From positions 248,001 through 312,000 of the forward strand of contig CAMRHE010000502.1 in NCBI GenBank assembly GCA_947044405.1: a stretch of 64,000 bases of DNA, read 5' to 3'. This DNA is from Leptodactylus fallax. Its lineage: Eukaryota > Chordata > Amphibia > Anura > Leptodactylidae. A program made the translations under genes and the position numbers. This document shows, one piece after another, positions 43,575 to 55,640 of this stretch. Position 1 is the first letter of the stretch. Every line of letters starts with the position of its first letter. The notes under the pieces were generated by a model that worked only from the letters and a program-made list of their open reading frames with translations, searched no databases and was not told the origin of the DNA.

Positions 43575-44056
43575 AAGGGAATCTGTCAGGGCAATTTGGG
43601 ACACTAAACCACCCACAGGTCCATATGGACTTGGGGTTTAGTGTCCCAAATCACCCTGTTATAACGCAATCCATGGCCGCATTAAAAATAAAAAAGCTTT
43701 ATACTCTCCCTGCCACTGTACTCCCCGCACCTGCGCAGTTCTTCAATGAAGCCAGAGGAGTACTCCTCGGCTTCAGTGTGCATGCCCCGCAAATACGCAG
43801 TTAAGCCAGGGTGTCCATCTTTTGCTTCACTGAAGATCAGCGCAGGCGCCGGGAGGCGTGCCAACAAAGAAGCTCATGAATAAGCCGGACTGTTCTCACC
43901 AAACAGCGTCAATCGGAGCTAGGTAAGTATAAAGGTTTTTTATTTTTAATGCGTCTGCAGATTGCATTACAAAAGGGCGATCTGGGACACTAAACCCCAG
44001 GTCTATAAGGACCTGGGGGTGGTTTAGTGTCCCAGATTGACCTGACAGATTCCCTT
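43575..44056. mobile_element. MITE with >100-bp inverted repeats
   Basis: The left arm from 43575 (AAGGGAATCTGTCAGG) and the right arm ending 44056 (its complement) match over more than 100 bp. Each arm holds an internal hairpin (GGACACTAAACC / GGTTTAGTGTCC). The flanks share TTCAAA, so a 6-bp target duplication is possible but overlaps the end definition. Non-coding. Confidence 0.8.
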
Positions 44057-44561
44057 CAAAAAAGATACATTTTTGAATATTGAAATATTTTTTGTTTCAA
44101 TATGTTTCAATATATGATCACATCCTTCCATCCCTTCAATTCTATTAAGGTGTTGGATGTTCTCTGCTAGAGGCTCTAGTAATACTTTTTACACATCTAA
44201 AGGCAGCAACGGTGGAAGTCCCTACCGCACGTGACTGATGAGACCAATCTTAGATACCTGAGGAAAGGGACATGTGGCATCATAGTGTGCCAGAAGAAAA
44301 CACTGGAGAAGCCAGACTTTACTGGGAGATATCGGAGCATCGGGGACAGGTATGTTTTTTAAAAAATGTTTCACCTTCCCCAGACTCATATTAAAAAAGT
44401 GGTTATCCAGGACAACCCCTTTAAGCAAAATCTTTAAAGGGTTAACTGAGCTGAAGAAACATTAGGGGTAGTATTTTTAGCAATAGTTAACCTCCCATTT
44501 TATTTTGATTTCAGCTATGCTTCATATGACGGCACAGAGGGTTGTAAGCGTAATATTCACC

Positions 44562-44712
44562 CATCCAGACATTCAAACCACCATCAGGCTCAGGTAGGCT
44601 TACTACTACTAGAACGTTCCCTGGAGGAACACTACTAGCACTATCAAACACACTGCACATCCCCCCAGCACTGCACCAGCCTGGGAGGAGCATCAGAGGA
44701 TCTGGTCAAGAT
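44562..44712 (+). repeat. 151-bp direct duplication, copy 2
   Basis: Second copy of the block at 43268-43418, differing at a handful of bases. Confidence 0.85.
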
Positions 44713-45265
44713 GCATCTGGAAAAAAGAGGCATCTGGAATGGGTGTCAATGTACCACTGTACATACTGGAATTCTGTTACAACTGTGGTCATTTTACTGA
44801 GAAACATTTCCCTATATGGACTAACATGTATGTCAGATTTGTTGGATTAGGTCAAACCTGAATTTATTTTTTTTTTTTTTTATAAAATGGTCCAGGAGGG
44901 ATGTGGGCAGAGTCCTTATTCCAAGTGTGTTTTTTTTTCTGTGTGTTTTACCTTTTATTACTGCCTTAGAGATTGAGTTCTTTGATATTTGCTTCTATTA
45001 TTCAGGCTGGGGCTCAATGGATAGGTAGCAAGCAATAGGTGTGGACTTTGTGCCATCTAGCTAGTTTCGCTTTGGGCTACTTCTGAAGGTGGTGTCTAAG
45101 TGGTACCCTATTGTGTTTTTTGGGGGGGTTCAATGCTTTTTATTGGTTTTATAAAATTAAAAAAATATGCAGAATAGAACAAGAAAACAAAAAGATAAAA
45201 ACAATCACACAAGATACAAAACCGCAAAGAGCAATAACACAAGGGTATCATGAAAACTGCTCCTT
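44713..45265. other. Intergenic, possible LINE tail
   Basis: 45115-45260 is A-rich after a T/G-rich start and resembles the reverse of an L1 3' end, but no coding part is attached. Nothing else is recognised. Confidence 0.3.
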
Positions 45266-45269
45266 AATA

Positions 45270-45600
45270 ATGATGGGGAACTTTGCGCGATTCATTTTGC
45301 AAATACTCGTGATGTTTTCCAGCAGATTTTGTTCCAAATTGAAATGCTATTATTATGTTCTGGGGTCTCTGGGGTATAATATACAGAGGCACGGGGGAGG
45401 CATGAAAAGAAACTGCACTTATTCTCAACTTTCCTTCCCTCCCTGGGGCTCCATTGCATAGTCCACTTCTCTCTCACACCATCTTCTGCCCTCCTGGGTC
45501 ACTGTGATTGGTCCTCAATGGGGTGACCTTTGAAGAACCTTAGAAGTTGCTGGTGTGGTGGGCGCCAGCAGGCACTGCATCAGCATAAAAAGCAATATGA
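45270..45600 (+). repeat. Family A copy
   Basis: Contains ATTCATTTTGCAAATACTCG, TGCTATTATTATGTTCTGGG and AGAGGCACGGGGGAGGCATG in the family A order. Confidence 0.55.
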
Positions 45601-45622
45601 GTATTATTGGTGATGATATAAA

Positions 45623-45924
45623 GAGGATCTTTCGCCACCTCCACCAATTTTACCTCTTTGCATTTTTACTAGGCTCGGCTTTGATAATTCTAGTACAGTT
45701 GGAATGTTTTCTCTAGCATCCACCATTCTTGAGCAATCATTTTTGTTAGTTTCAGCACCCAAACTGCTAATTAGGTTCTCTACTGTTAGGTGGTTGGTCC
45801 CAGACTACCTAACCTAGCTCAGGACCGCCCACCTGACTGTATGGAGTCTAACTGGAATATTGGGTGCTGAAACTAATATCACTGATGACTAGTGGCATTT
45901 TGGACGTGTCATAAGGTGATCCTC
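45623..45924. mobile_element. MITE with GAGGATC ends
   Basis: Imperfect inverted ends (GAGGATCTTTCGCC at the left, AAGGTGATCCTC at the right), with inner TTAGTTTCAGCACCC / GGGTGCTGAAACTAA inverted arms. Related to 23289-23567. Non-coding. Confidence 0.65.
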
Positions 45925-47439
45925 CGTCGGCAGCCAGCACAGGGTCATATCACACTGTGGTGCAACCAACAAGCCTCCCTCACACAAGGTACCTGTAAAG
46001 AAAGCACAATATAGCGGCATGTATGGTGCATGAGTGACAGTTCACAGTATAAGAAAATAATAGCAAAATGTACATTAATCAGAACAGTCACTGCTTCTAG
46101 TGGGATAGCGGCCAATCTTGGGTAGGGGTACTATGTATGGCCACTAAGGACCCCCACTTTGGCTTGTTATTTTGGGAAGTTTACCCTTTTAGCTCTGTGC
46201 AGTATCCCAGAACGGGATGTTAACGTTCTGTTTAAATCGTCATTTGCCGCCATAATATCTTGTATTTTGTCAGGTGGTAATTTCTCATGTCAGCCTTTTT
46301 TTTTTGTGTGCTATATTTTGTATTCTAGTGCATTACTTAGCATACACTGAGGATTGTCTGCAACAGTGTAAGGGTTAACTAGCTTTGCACCTTGTCTTAG
46401 CTCTGCAAACTCACATGTCTAGTCTCGTGCTGCTTCAGTCACATGTTTTGCTCTCGGCCTATAGAAGCACACGCTGCTTCTGGGGCAAACGGAGACAAGT
46501 CCCTAGTCCAGCCCCTGCCTGCACAGGGAGAGGTTGTTGCAGATAGAGTCTCAGCCTGGCCTCCAGCCAGTGCACATGTCTGCCAGCATTGCTCCAAGCT
46601 GGTAAGACCCTCACATGGGCTATATACAGCCAACAGTCCATCCCAACTACTGAACTCCTGCCGGTCCACACCTGGGAGATCATCTAAAAACCTAACCCTG
46701 TTCTATCGGTCTAAGCCAGAGGAGTAACCTGTTGGATAAAGAAGTCCTCTGCCTGGATCCACGCTTTTCATGGGTTCCCCAGCTTGATCTAACCTAAGCG
46801 GCTTCCACGTCGTTGAATCAGCGCTTTAGCACCCTGCAATAGGGCATTGCTCTAGCACCTACCCTGTAAGTACTCTCTTGCACCACATTGCACAGTATAG
46901 CCGAGCTGTTATATCTCCCACGGTAGAGCTAAAGCTGCACAGGACTGTGTACACATTAACTATTATGTACTCAGAATCTGCATACCTGCTATTACAGAGG
47001 ATATATGGGACTGTGACTGAAGTACTGCACTACTTGTAAGAAGTGTAAAAGCTGTGCTGCCATTTACTACCAAAGAGACTGTGATATATGTACTTTGCCT
47101 TACAAGACGTGTTCCTAGTAAAGTTTCTTTAAAACTGTTGTTACCGGACTCTTTGTCACAGAAGTCATTCCAGCCTGTGCTCTGCAGAAAGGTAACAGCT
47201 GAATTGAAAGAGGTCCATGTGTGTGACAGGGGAACAGGGTTGTAGACCACTCAGGCCAGTGACACAACTGTGACTACTACCCCCATCAGCCCTGCACTAC
47301 CACTACCATCATGCATTCTCCTGCTCACCACATCTGTACAACTAGACATGGGCACTTATGTCCCCAAAGAAAGGACAAAAAGGCAGCTTATAAAGTGTTA
47401 ATATCAGTGAAAGTAGATTTGAGATGATCCTTCGCCAAC
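45925..47439. other. Unclassified block, possibly LTR-like
   Basis: From about 46370 (TGTAAGGGTTAAC) to about 47250 the sequence has an LTR-like layout with promoter- and polyadenylation-like stretches (TATATACAGCC, AGTAAAGTTTCTTTAAAAC). I found no matching CA end with a target duplication and no second copy. No protein domain is recognised. Confidence 0.3.
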
Positions 47440-47457
47440 GGGGGGGGGGGGGGGGGG
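47440..47457 (+). repeat. Poly-G tract of 18
   Basis: Eighteen consecutive G, capable of G-quadruplex formation and prone to length error. Probably the edge of a retroposed repeat. Confidence 0.9.
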
Positions 47458-48124
47458 TTTCTTATGAAGCTCAGCTCTTATTTTAATAAAGAGGAAAGAT
47501 TTGTGAAGGTAATCCATTCTTCTGCCTATAGGTACCCCTAAGTATTTAACCCATTTCTGCCCTCCCACATGACCCAGCCCTTCTCTGCTTACTTGTTTTT
47601 GCCGCAGCGTAATTTTGGGAGCTGTTCAGTTCCTATGATGGCCAGGAGTCTTCTGAAGGCTCCCAGGATGGTTGTAGGAATATAACAATTGAGGCTTCCC
47701 TGTGGCAGACCTTAATAGTTAAGCTGATATTTTTCCCATAGAATGCAATAGAGTAAGTATTCCAGTCTATAGTACAAGCGATCTAATGATCAATCCCCCA
47801 AGAGGGGATAAAAAAAAATGTTAAAGTTTTTTAAAAATATACAATAAAAATTAAAATTATTCTCCTTATCCCCACATCTGAAAATGCTATAACAATAAAA
47901 ATATAAAAATATTTATCCCATGCAGTGAACACTGGCAGTAAAAAAATAATGTAAATCATCAAATCGCTTTCACCTACCCCCAAAAATTGAATAAAAAGTG
48001 ACTAAAATGTCTGCCATTCTCCAAAATGCTAGAAATGAATCTATATCTTGTGCCAAAAAAAAACAAAAAACGTTACACAACCCCACACGCAAAAATGTAG
48101 AAGGTGTCAGAATATGTCGACTAA
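47458..48124. other. Intergenic repeats
   Basis: 47690-47850 resembles 16250-16380 (GATCAATCCCCCAAGAGGGG compared with AAGTCCCCTAGGGGGGC followed by A-rich sequence). No gene is seen. Confidence 0.35.
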
Positions 48125-49970
48125 AATAAGTTTTTCTTTCAAATATGTTTATATTGGTTTTACAAGTTATAGAAATAATGGATAGAATTAAGGCAATACT
48201 GGCTACATAGATATACATTATAACCATAAACAAGAAGGGTAAAGAACAAGGAATTATAGAGTCCAGAAATGCCATCCAAAACAGGGTTTGGACAGTAAAT
48301 CGAATATGAACAGTGGTGTTAAAGGTCTCAATTGTAAAACAAAATCAATGAAGGGAGGTGATCATCAAAGTGGTCGATATCACAGAGTGAGTAACATCAA
48401 ACAGTCTCATAGGTGTTTCCACTTGTCATCTTTGGTGAAAGAGTACCATGGAGCCCAAATGGATATATGTTTAAAAAAGGAGTTCCAGATGGGAGAGTCC
48501 CTCTAGTTAAGTCACTTGGGATATTTTTCTGAGTAAGTGGGAGATCTTAGGTGGAGAGTCAGAGGCCCAATATAAGGGAATAAAGGCTTTGGCTACTGAG
48601 ATTAGCTACAGCCACAAGTGGGGAATGTAGGCCAGAGATTGAGAAAAATAATGGCTGGAGTAAGGAGTATAGTATGGCCAAAGATCTGGTCAAAAATGTG
48701 TTGGAGCTGAGACCAGTATGTTTTAATTGTCACACATTCCCGCCAGATATGGAGGTATGTGCCAATGTGTTTATGGCAACGCCAACATAAGGGGGAGATT
48801 TCTGGAGACTACCTTTGTAGTAGTGCTGGAGTTCTGTACCATCTGGTAGTTAACTTATGTGTCGACTCCTAGAGAGCGTCTAAGTATAGACGTAATATCT
48901 TCCTGGGACAGAGAAATCTGAAGTTCAGACTCCTGAGCCTTAATAAAGGCGGAAGGGGGCAAATTGACATAAAATAGAGAGAGAGTTTTTTTTCCTCTGG
49001 AGGAAGAGCTTCTCCAGCTATGTTACCGACTGTTCAGTTAGTTCCGATTTCAGTCCTTCCAGGTAAATGCTTCTCAGTGATTGATATGTTAAAAAGTGAG
49101 TGGACCCAAATTCAGACCTAGACTTGCGTTCAGAGTAGAAGGGGAAGGCTCAATTTATTAGTATGGCATTGCAAGGCAGCGTTTTAGTGGCTGTTGGGAG
49201 AGCTGTGTGAGAGTCAGGGGATGTGGCTAATACGAGATCCTTAATAACATAGTTGGGGCTGAGCCTAAAGAGACATGTGATGTTTAAACCATTGCCAGGA
49301 TTTATAAATTGCTGAGATCAGAGAATTTTTGGTTAAGACTGATTTAGCCATTTTTCGCGTTAGCTATAATGTGGTGCTCAGGGGGAAGGCCTATGGTAGA
49401 CTCCTCCAAAGACACATAACGTATAAGTGACTGCCAGTTAAACCAATCTAGGGATCTGCATAGCTGGTTTACATGATAGTAGGTTTCAACGTCTAGAAGA
49501 CGTTACCTCCAAACTTCCAGGGCAAATCCTGGGTAAAGTTTAAGTCTGATATTCCACCCGATTTGTGATAATAAGTAGGAGATCATCTGCAAATGCAGCA
49601 GGTTTGTGAGTGGTGTCACCAATGGAAACTCCTTCTATCACCAGGTCTTGTCTCAAACTCTGAACCAAGGTCTTAATCGTCATGACAAACAACAAGGGGA
49701 ATAGGGGTAGCCCTGTCTGGTCCCATTTCTAATGTTGAATGCTGTAGAAAGGCAGCCATTGACTCTATCTTTAGCACTAGGTTGTGAGTACAAGGACATT
49801 ATCTTATTTATAACAGTTGCTAGAAGACTGAATCTCTCTGGAATCAATGACATGTACGTCCAGTCCACCCAGTCAAAGGCCTCTTCTGCATCTGCAGAAA
49901 TAAGGACCAATGGGGTATTTTTTAACCAGAGGTACTGGATCAGATGCAAGGAACGTAAGGTGTTGTGTTT
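48125..49970 (-). pseudogene. L1/Tx1-like LINE ORF2 remnant, 5'-truncated
   Basis: On the minus strand the reverse-transcriptase core is readable from 49949: LISADAEEAFDWVDW (first catalytic block), then VNGCLSTAFNIRNGTRQG, the usual RT block before the active site. After a frameshift near 49680 the next frame gives AAFADDLLLI (49581-49596), the FADD active-site box. Much further on, the C-terminal CWRCHKHIGTYLHIW zinc-knuckle-like tail lies near 48766-48787. The 3' end is at about 48125. ORF1, the endonuclease and the N-terminal RT are missing. Frames are broken throughout, so it is dead. Confidence 0.85.
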
Positions 49971-50560
49971 CCATTCTCTATCCCTGCATCTCTTGTCCCC
50001 CTCTTCTTATGTCTTCTGTGACATCATGGGCCCCAGGGGACTGCTGAGGATTGTGATTGGTCCTAAGCAATTATGTGGGGTGGGCCAATGTCATGAATGT
50101 TGTGCCAAAGCATTTTTTTACAATGGAGGTTTCCATATAAAAGCATAGATAAAACAGAGAAGAAGACTTGCATGGCCTGAGGGATCAGGTGGGCTTCCCC
50201 ATAATGCCTTGCAAGTAGCCCCCATGACACAGGACAGCTGTGGGACTGTAGGTCAGGTCAGACGTCACTGGTGACTCATAGACAATATAAAAAGTCCAGT
50301 CAAAAGGAGTAGGTGTCCATTTTGTGGGAGAAATTAGGGAGAAAGGAACATCTTATTCCATCAGAGTGAGAGAGATATGAAATAATACACAGATAATACA
50401 GTACAGTGTGGGGGTTCTGGGGATTAGTGTAGTGTTAGGACTAGAGAGAGATAGGAGATAATACACAGATAATACAGTGTGGAGAATATATAGAAATATA
50501 GGAGTCACTTTATCTGACTGTGTGTGTTAGTAAAGAGATGTTCCAGTTTAACTGTGCTGC
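49971..50560. repeat. Dispersed repeats between LINE remnants
   Basis: 49980-50105 is family A distal sequence (GTGATTGGTCCTAAGCAATT, also near 28985). 50170-50330 shares a block with 2100-2230. 50330-50520 contains short near-duplicates of ACACAGATAATACAGT. No gene. Confidence 0.5.
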
Positions 50561-50914
50561 AGCAGATGTTTCAGCCTTCGGACAATCAGATTAACACCCA
50601 ATTTCTACAGCTTCAAGCGTAAACTAAAGACATATCTTATCAGACAGGCCTAACACAACTCCTAATGTAAACCCTTCTGTAGTTAGAACCCCTAAAAAAT
50701 ACCCCCCCCTTTCCCCCCCCCAGGATATGAGGCCGTATCAGACTAACTTTATATGTCCGGGCACCGACTGCACGTTACAGGACACGACTGGTGACGGCTC
50801 CTACAGCTTTATATATGTGTAATGGCAGTAACCTCTATTACACAATTGTCTGACCATTGTATAAGCAATGCTACCTCCGATGCTGCCCCTGCTACCTCCT
50901 GTGTCACCCCCTCT
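50561..50914 (+). repeat. L2-like LINE 3' end, left part (empty site)
   Basis: A short frame reads FKRKLKTYLIRQA-like (50608-50650), typical of the C-terminus of L2/CR1-type reverse transcriptases. Then follows the same 3' region as 33200-33339 and 34955-35060. It is uninterrupted at the place where a Tc1-like element sits in the other copy. Confidence 0.6.
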
Positions 50915-53575
50915 ACCTCATAGATTGTAAGCTCTTGTGTCACCTCCTCTACCTCATAGATTGTAAGCCTGGTCACCCCCCCACCTCAAAAAAGCTCTTG
51001 TGTCACCTCCTCTACCTCATAGATTGTAAGCTCTTGTGTCACCTCCTCTACCTCATAGATTGCAAGCTCTTGTGTCACCCCCCTCTACCTCATAGATTGT
51101 AAGCTCTTGTGTCACCTCCTCTACCTCATAGATTGTAAGCTCTTGTGTCACCTCCTCTACCTCATAGATTGTAAGCTCTTGTGTCACCTCCTCTACCTCA
51201 TAGATTGTAAGCTCTTGTGTCACCTCCTCTACCTCATAGATTGTAAGCTCTTGTGTCACCTCCTCTACCTCATAGCTTGTAAGCTCTTGTGTCACCTCTA
51301 CCTCATAGACTGTAAGCTCTTGTGTCACCTCTACCTCATAGATTGTAAGCTCTTGTGTCACCTCCTCTACCTCATAGATTGTAAGCTCTTGTGTCACCTC
51401 CTCTACCTCATAGATTGTAAGCTCTTGTGTCACCTCCTCTACCTCATAGACTGTAAGCTCTTGTGTCACCTCTACCTCATAGATTGTAAGCTCTTGTGTC
51501 ACCTCCTCTACCTCATAGATTGTAAGCTCTTGTGTCACCTCCTCTACCTCATAGATTGCAAGCTCTTGTGTCACCCCCTCTACCTCATAGATTGTAAGCT
51601 CTTGTGTCACCCCCTCTACCTCATAGATTGTAAGCTCTTGTGTCACCTCTACCTCATAGATTGTAAGCTCTTGTGTCACCTCTACCTCATAGATTGTAAG
51701 CTCCTGTGTCACCTCTACCTCATAGATTGTAAGCTCTTGTGTCACCTCCTCTACCTCATAGATTGTAAGCTCTTGTGTCACCTCTACCTCATAGATTGTA
51801 AGCTCTTGTGTCACCTCCTCTACCTCATAGATTGTAAGCTCTTGTGTCACCCCCTCTACCTCATAGATTGTAAGCTCTTGTGTCACCTCCTCTACCTCAT
51901 AGATTGTAAGCTCTTGTGTCACCTCCTCTACCTCATAGATTGTAAGCTCTTGTGTCACCTCCTCTACCTCATAGATTGTAAGCTCTTGTGTCACCTCCTC
52001 TACCTCATAGATTGTAAGCTCTTGTGTCACCTCCTCTACCTCATAGCTTGTAAGCTCTTGTGTCACCTCTACCTCATAGACTGTAAGCTCTTGTGTCACC
52101 TCTACCTCATAGATTGTAAGCTCTTGTGTCACCTCCTCTACCTCATAGATTGTAAGCTCTTGTGTCACCTCCTCTACCTCATAGATTGTAAGCTCTTTTG
52201 TCACCCCCCCACCCTGCTGTACTCTTGTGTCACCTCCTCTACCTCATAGACTGTAAGCTCTTGTGTCACCTCCTCTACCTCATAGATTGTAAGCTCTTGT
52301 GTCACCTCCTCTACCTCATAGATTGCAAGCTCTTGTGTCACCCCCTCTACCTCATAGATTGTAAGCTCTTGTGTCACCCCCTCTACCTCATAGATTGTAA
52401 GCTCTTGTGTCACCTCTACCTCATAGATTGTAAGCTCTTGTGTCACCTCTACCTCATAGATTGTAAGCTCTTGTGTCACCTCCTCTACCTCATAGATTGT
52501 AAGCTCTTGTGTCACCTCTACCTCATAGATTGTAAGCTCTTGTGTCACCTCCTCTACCTCATAGATTGTAAGCTCTTGTGTCACCTCCTCTACCTCATAG
52601 ATTGCAAGCTCTTGTGTCACCCCCTCTACCTCATAGATTGTAAGCTCTTGTGTCACCTCCTCTACCTCATAGATTGTAAGCTCTTGTGTCACCTCTACCT
52701 CATAGATTGTAAGCTCCTGTGTCACCTCTACCTCATAGATTGTAAGCTCTTGTGTCACCTCTATCTCATAGATTGTAAGCTCTTGTGTCACCTCCTCTAC
52801 CTCATAGATTGTAAGCTCTTGTGTCACCCCCCCCCGGGCGCCCTCTACCTCATAGATTGTAAGCTCTTGTGTCACCTCTACCTCATGGATTGTAAGCTCT
52901 TGTGTCACCTCTACCTCATGGATTGTAAGCTCTTGTGTCACCCCCTCTACCTCATAGATTGTAAGCTCTTGTGTCACCTCCTCTACCTCATAGATTGTAA
53001 GCTCTTGTGTCACCTCCTACCTCATAGATTGTAAGCTCTTGTGTCACCCCCTCTACCTCATAGATTGTAAGCTCTTGTGTCACCTCCTCTACCTCATAGA
53101 TTGTAAGCTCTTGTGTCACCTCCTCTACCTCATAGATTGTAAGCTCTTGTGTCACCTCCTACCTCATAGATTGTAAGCTCTTGTGTCACCCCCTCTACCT
53201 CATAGATTGTAAGATCTTGTGTCACCTCCTCTACCTCATAGATTGTAAGCTCTTGTGTCACCCCATCTACCTCATAGATTGTAAGCTCTTGTGTCACCTC
53301 CTCTACCTCATAGATTGTAAGCTCTTGTGTCACCTCTACCTCATAGAGTGTAAGCTCTTGTGTCACCTCCTCTACCTCATAGATTGTAAGCTCTTGTGTC
53401 ACCTCTACCTCATAGATTGTAAGCTCTTGTGTCACCTCCTCTACCTCATAGATTGTAAGCTCTTCTGTCACCTCCTACCTCATAGATTGTAAGCTCTTGT
53501 GTCACCTCTACCTCATAGATTGTAAGCTCTTGTGTCTCCCCCTCTACCTCATAGATTGTAAGCTCTTTGTCCCCG
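50915..53575. repeat. 36/33-bp minisatellite, ~75 units
   Basis: Tandem units of 36 bp (TCTTGTGTCACCTCC, TCTACCTCATAG, ATTGTAAGC) and a 33-bp variant lacking one CTC. Both lengths are multiples of three, so long repetitive frames exist on both strands: LLCHLLYLIDCK on the plus strand and VTQELTIYEVEE on the minus strand, up to about 380 codons. Breaks occur where C runs or 34-bp units intervene (for example 52200, 52826, 53013). Marker variants recur about 770 bp apart (TAGCTTGT at about 51271 and 52042; ATTGCAAGC at about 51551 and 52318), indicating higher-order duplication. The paralogous locus at 35060-35270 has about five units. Confidence 0.95.
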
Positions 53576-53720
53576 TTGCAAGCTGGCCCGGGCCCTCAGT
53601 CCCATTGTGTGAATTGACTATTTCTTTGTAATGTATCTTTTTTGTCAGTACTTGAACCCTACAACTTGTACAGCGCTGCGGAATATGTTGGTGCTATATG
53701 AATAAAATTTATTATTATTC
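53576..53720 (+). repeat. L2-like LINE terminal tail
   Basis: Has TACAGCGCTGCGGAATATG, GTTGGTGCTATATGAATAAA and a short TTATTATTATT end, matching 35270-35430. Completes the repeat copy containing the large minisatellite. Confidence 0.65.
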
Positions 53721-54600
53721 GATCACAATTGTCATAATTCAATCTGTACTGTGTCCAAGACCAAGAGTAGACAAATAATTGATTTTTTTCCCTAAAATTG
53801 TACTGTAAAATATGGCCTGTTTTTTCCATTGAAAAATTAAATCTAAAAAGCTTAAAAAAAACCTACAGTGCAATGTTATTAATCTGCAACGGTGACGCCT
53901 CCCCCTAGGGCCTTCTATGAGGCTCGTCCCAGGTGCAGGAATGCCGGGTGTTATGTTGCGGCCTATATGAGTCTTATTGTGTGTCACGGTGCTCCTACCT
54001 GGATACGGCTAGACCCCAGGCTTTGGCTCCAATGCAATAAATAGTTGAGATGAAGTTGAACAGCAGCTTTACTTGAAAAAACGGTTTTCCAAACAGATTC
54101 AGGCTTTGTCTTGGCTCCAGCAGGCTTTAGCATATACTGTAACTGGTGAGCTGCACTTCTGTCTGTAGTCTGACTCTCGGTTGTGCCAGGAAACTTGACA
54201 CCTGGAAGCTCCAAGATGGAGTCTCAAACAGCACTGGAACTAGACCTAGACTTGGACTGCTTCTAACTGGTCCCTTAGAAGTAGACCTAGACTTGGACTG
54301 GTTCTAACTGGTCCCCACCCTTGCTGCAGAGGAAAGGTCTCCTCTACTTCGCTCTAGAGGGGATTTTTAGTGGAATGGAGCGTTCCATTCTAAGACAACT
54401 CTACCAATTTGCTGCCACCTGCTGGTGAACCAGACACACTACATGTAATACAGGTACATAACATTATAATAAATGCATATTGGTGGAGGATCTGGAAAGC
54501 GAGTGCATAAGATGACATTGGGTTAGCAGATAAAGATAGCAGCAGGGAGTAGGAGTGGTAACACCACAAATCAAGCTGGTGGTTAACACTGACTACCATC
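53721..54600. other. Intergenic with a 45-bp tandem duplication
   Basis: 54238-54318 has two copies of a block with AGACCTAGACTTGGACTG and TTCTAACTGGTCCC. The region 53985-54420 resembles an LTR or retroposon by composition, but its ends are unclear. The last four bases (CATC, 54597-54600) are the target duplication of the following LTR element. Confidence 0.4.
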
Positions 54601-55579
54601 TGTAAGAGACAGCCAATGTTGTCCTAAGCTTCATTTGTCTGTATAAACTGTTAATGTTGAATGTATTTCTGTGATTCTGTTCCTTTAAGACAGCAGCCAT
54701 TGTAATTGTGACATGATGCTGGAGTGAGACCCCCCTCCCCCCCCCTTTTATGTCAGCTTGCCTGTTCTGCAGACAGAGTGTGAGCAGAGAAGCAGGAAGT
54801 GACGAGACAGAGAGCAGCAGCCATCTTAGCAAGTGTTGTATTGAACTGGTGTGGAGATTTTTCTGTACAGCTAAGCTGTATCTTGGTCCAGAGACAAACA
54901 GAGTGTAAAGAGACAACAGGACTAGTGAGTCCACGTGAAAGGAACTGTGCTCAGTGGCTGATCAGTGAGACTGACATTGTGACTGTGTATATGGATACCA
55001 CAGATAGAGACTCGCAGTGCTGTTGATGTACTGGACAGCACCTGCTAAATCCCGGCTTACATCCCAGCTCAGTGTATGGATTCGGCAGGACTGTCAGTGT
55101 GCTGAGTGGAATCTGCTGTTGGATTACATTGCATTCATTGGGTTTCCCTGTTAAAGAGGACTTCATTTCTCCCAAGATCCTGATAACAGTGAGGAGAGGA
55201 CGTTTCACTATAAAAGAAAGGAACGACTTTGGGCCCCACCGCGCGCTTCTACAGACTGTAAGCGGTCCACCTGGACCACTGGGGAAAAGGGGGTGCACCC
55301 AAATGTGATGTCAGGGTCAGTTACGGATAGTTTTGAGTATATTGTTCATTCAGTGTCCATACTGCAGAATTGGACAGAGTAAAAGTAGAAACCATTGCAG
55401 AATTTGCCTTGAAATTGTTTATGCTATATTGTATATTTTGCTTGTCTTTATCCCTGTCATTTTACCTTCAAATAGCCTTTATTAACTTATAGTAAATATA
55501 TATTCTTTTCTTGAACTACCGCGTGTGCGTTCATTTCTGGTTGCGGAGACCAAACCACCTGCCTTGCTCTCGGTTCACA
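54601..55579 (+). repeat. 5' LTR (979 bp)
   Basis: Direct repeat of 57917-58895 with identical length and TG...CA ends. The C/T-rich stretch at 54729-54746 differs from the other LTR only in C-run lengths. Confidence 0.95.
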
Positions 55580-55582
55580 AAT

Positions 55583-55600
55583 TGGCGTAGTCGGCAGGAT
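55583..55600 (+). promoter_or_regulatory. Putative primer-binding site
   Basis: TGGCGTAGTCGGCAGGAT starts three bases after the 5' LTR. The leading TGG is complementary to a tRNA CCA end, as in reverse-transcribing LTR elements. The tRNA is not assigned. Confidence 0.6.
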
Positions 55601-55640
55601 CCGCTTACCAGAATGGACGGTGACGCACCCGTTCGGGAGA

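Noticed and set aside
46439..46727. Overlapping 74-94-codon frames on both strands near 46.5 kb
   Set aside because: Overlapping frames on both strands with Pro/Ser/Ala-rich composition and no domain; more likely repeat or LTR sequence.
51053..53492. Frames of 380, 383, 278, 270, 113 and 103 codons as repetitive protein genes
   Set aside because: They are open only because the 36- and 33-bp units are multiples of three and lack stops on either strand. The array is embedded in a LINE-type 3' region, and the homologous locus at 35060-35270 is short and non-coding.
54593..55308. 113-115-codon frames within the LTRs (also 57597-58614)
   Set aside because: They occur in both LTR copies, match no protein, and are expected chance frames in regulatory LTR sequence.
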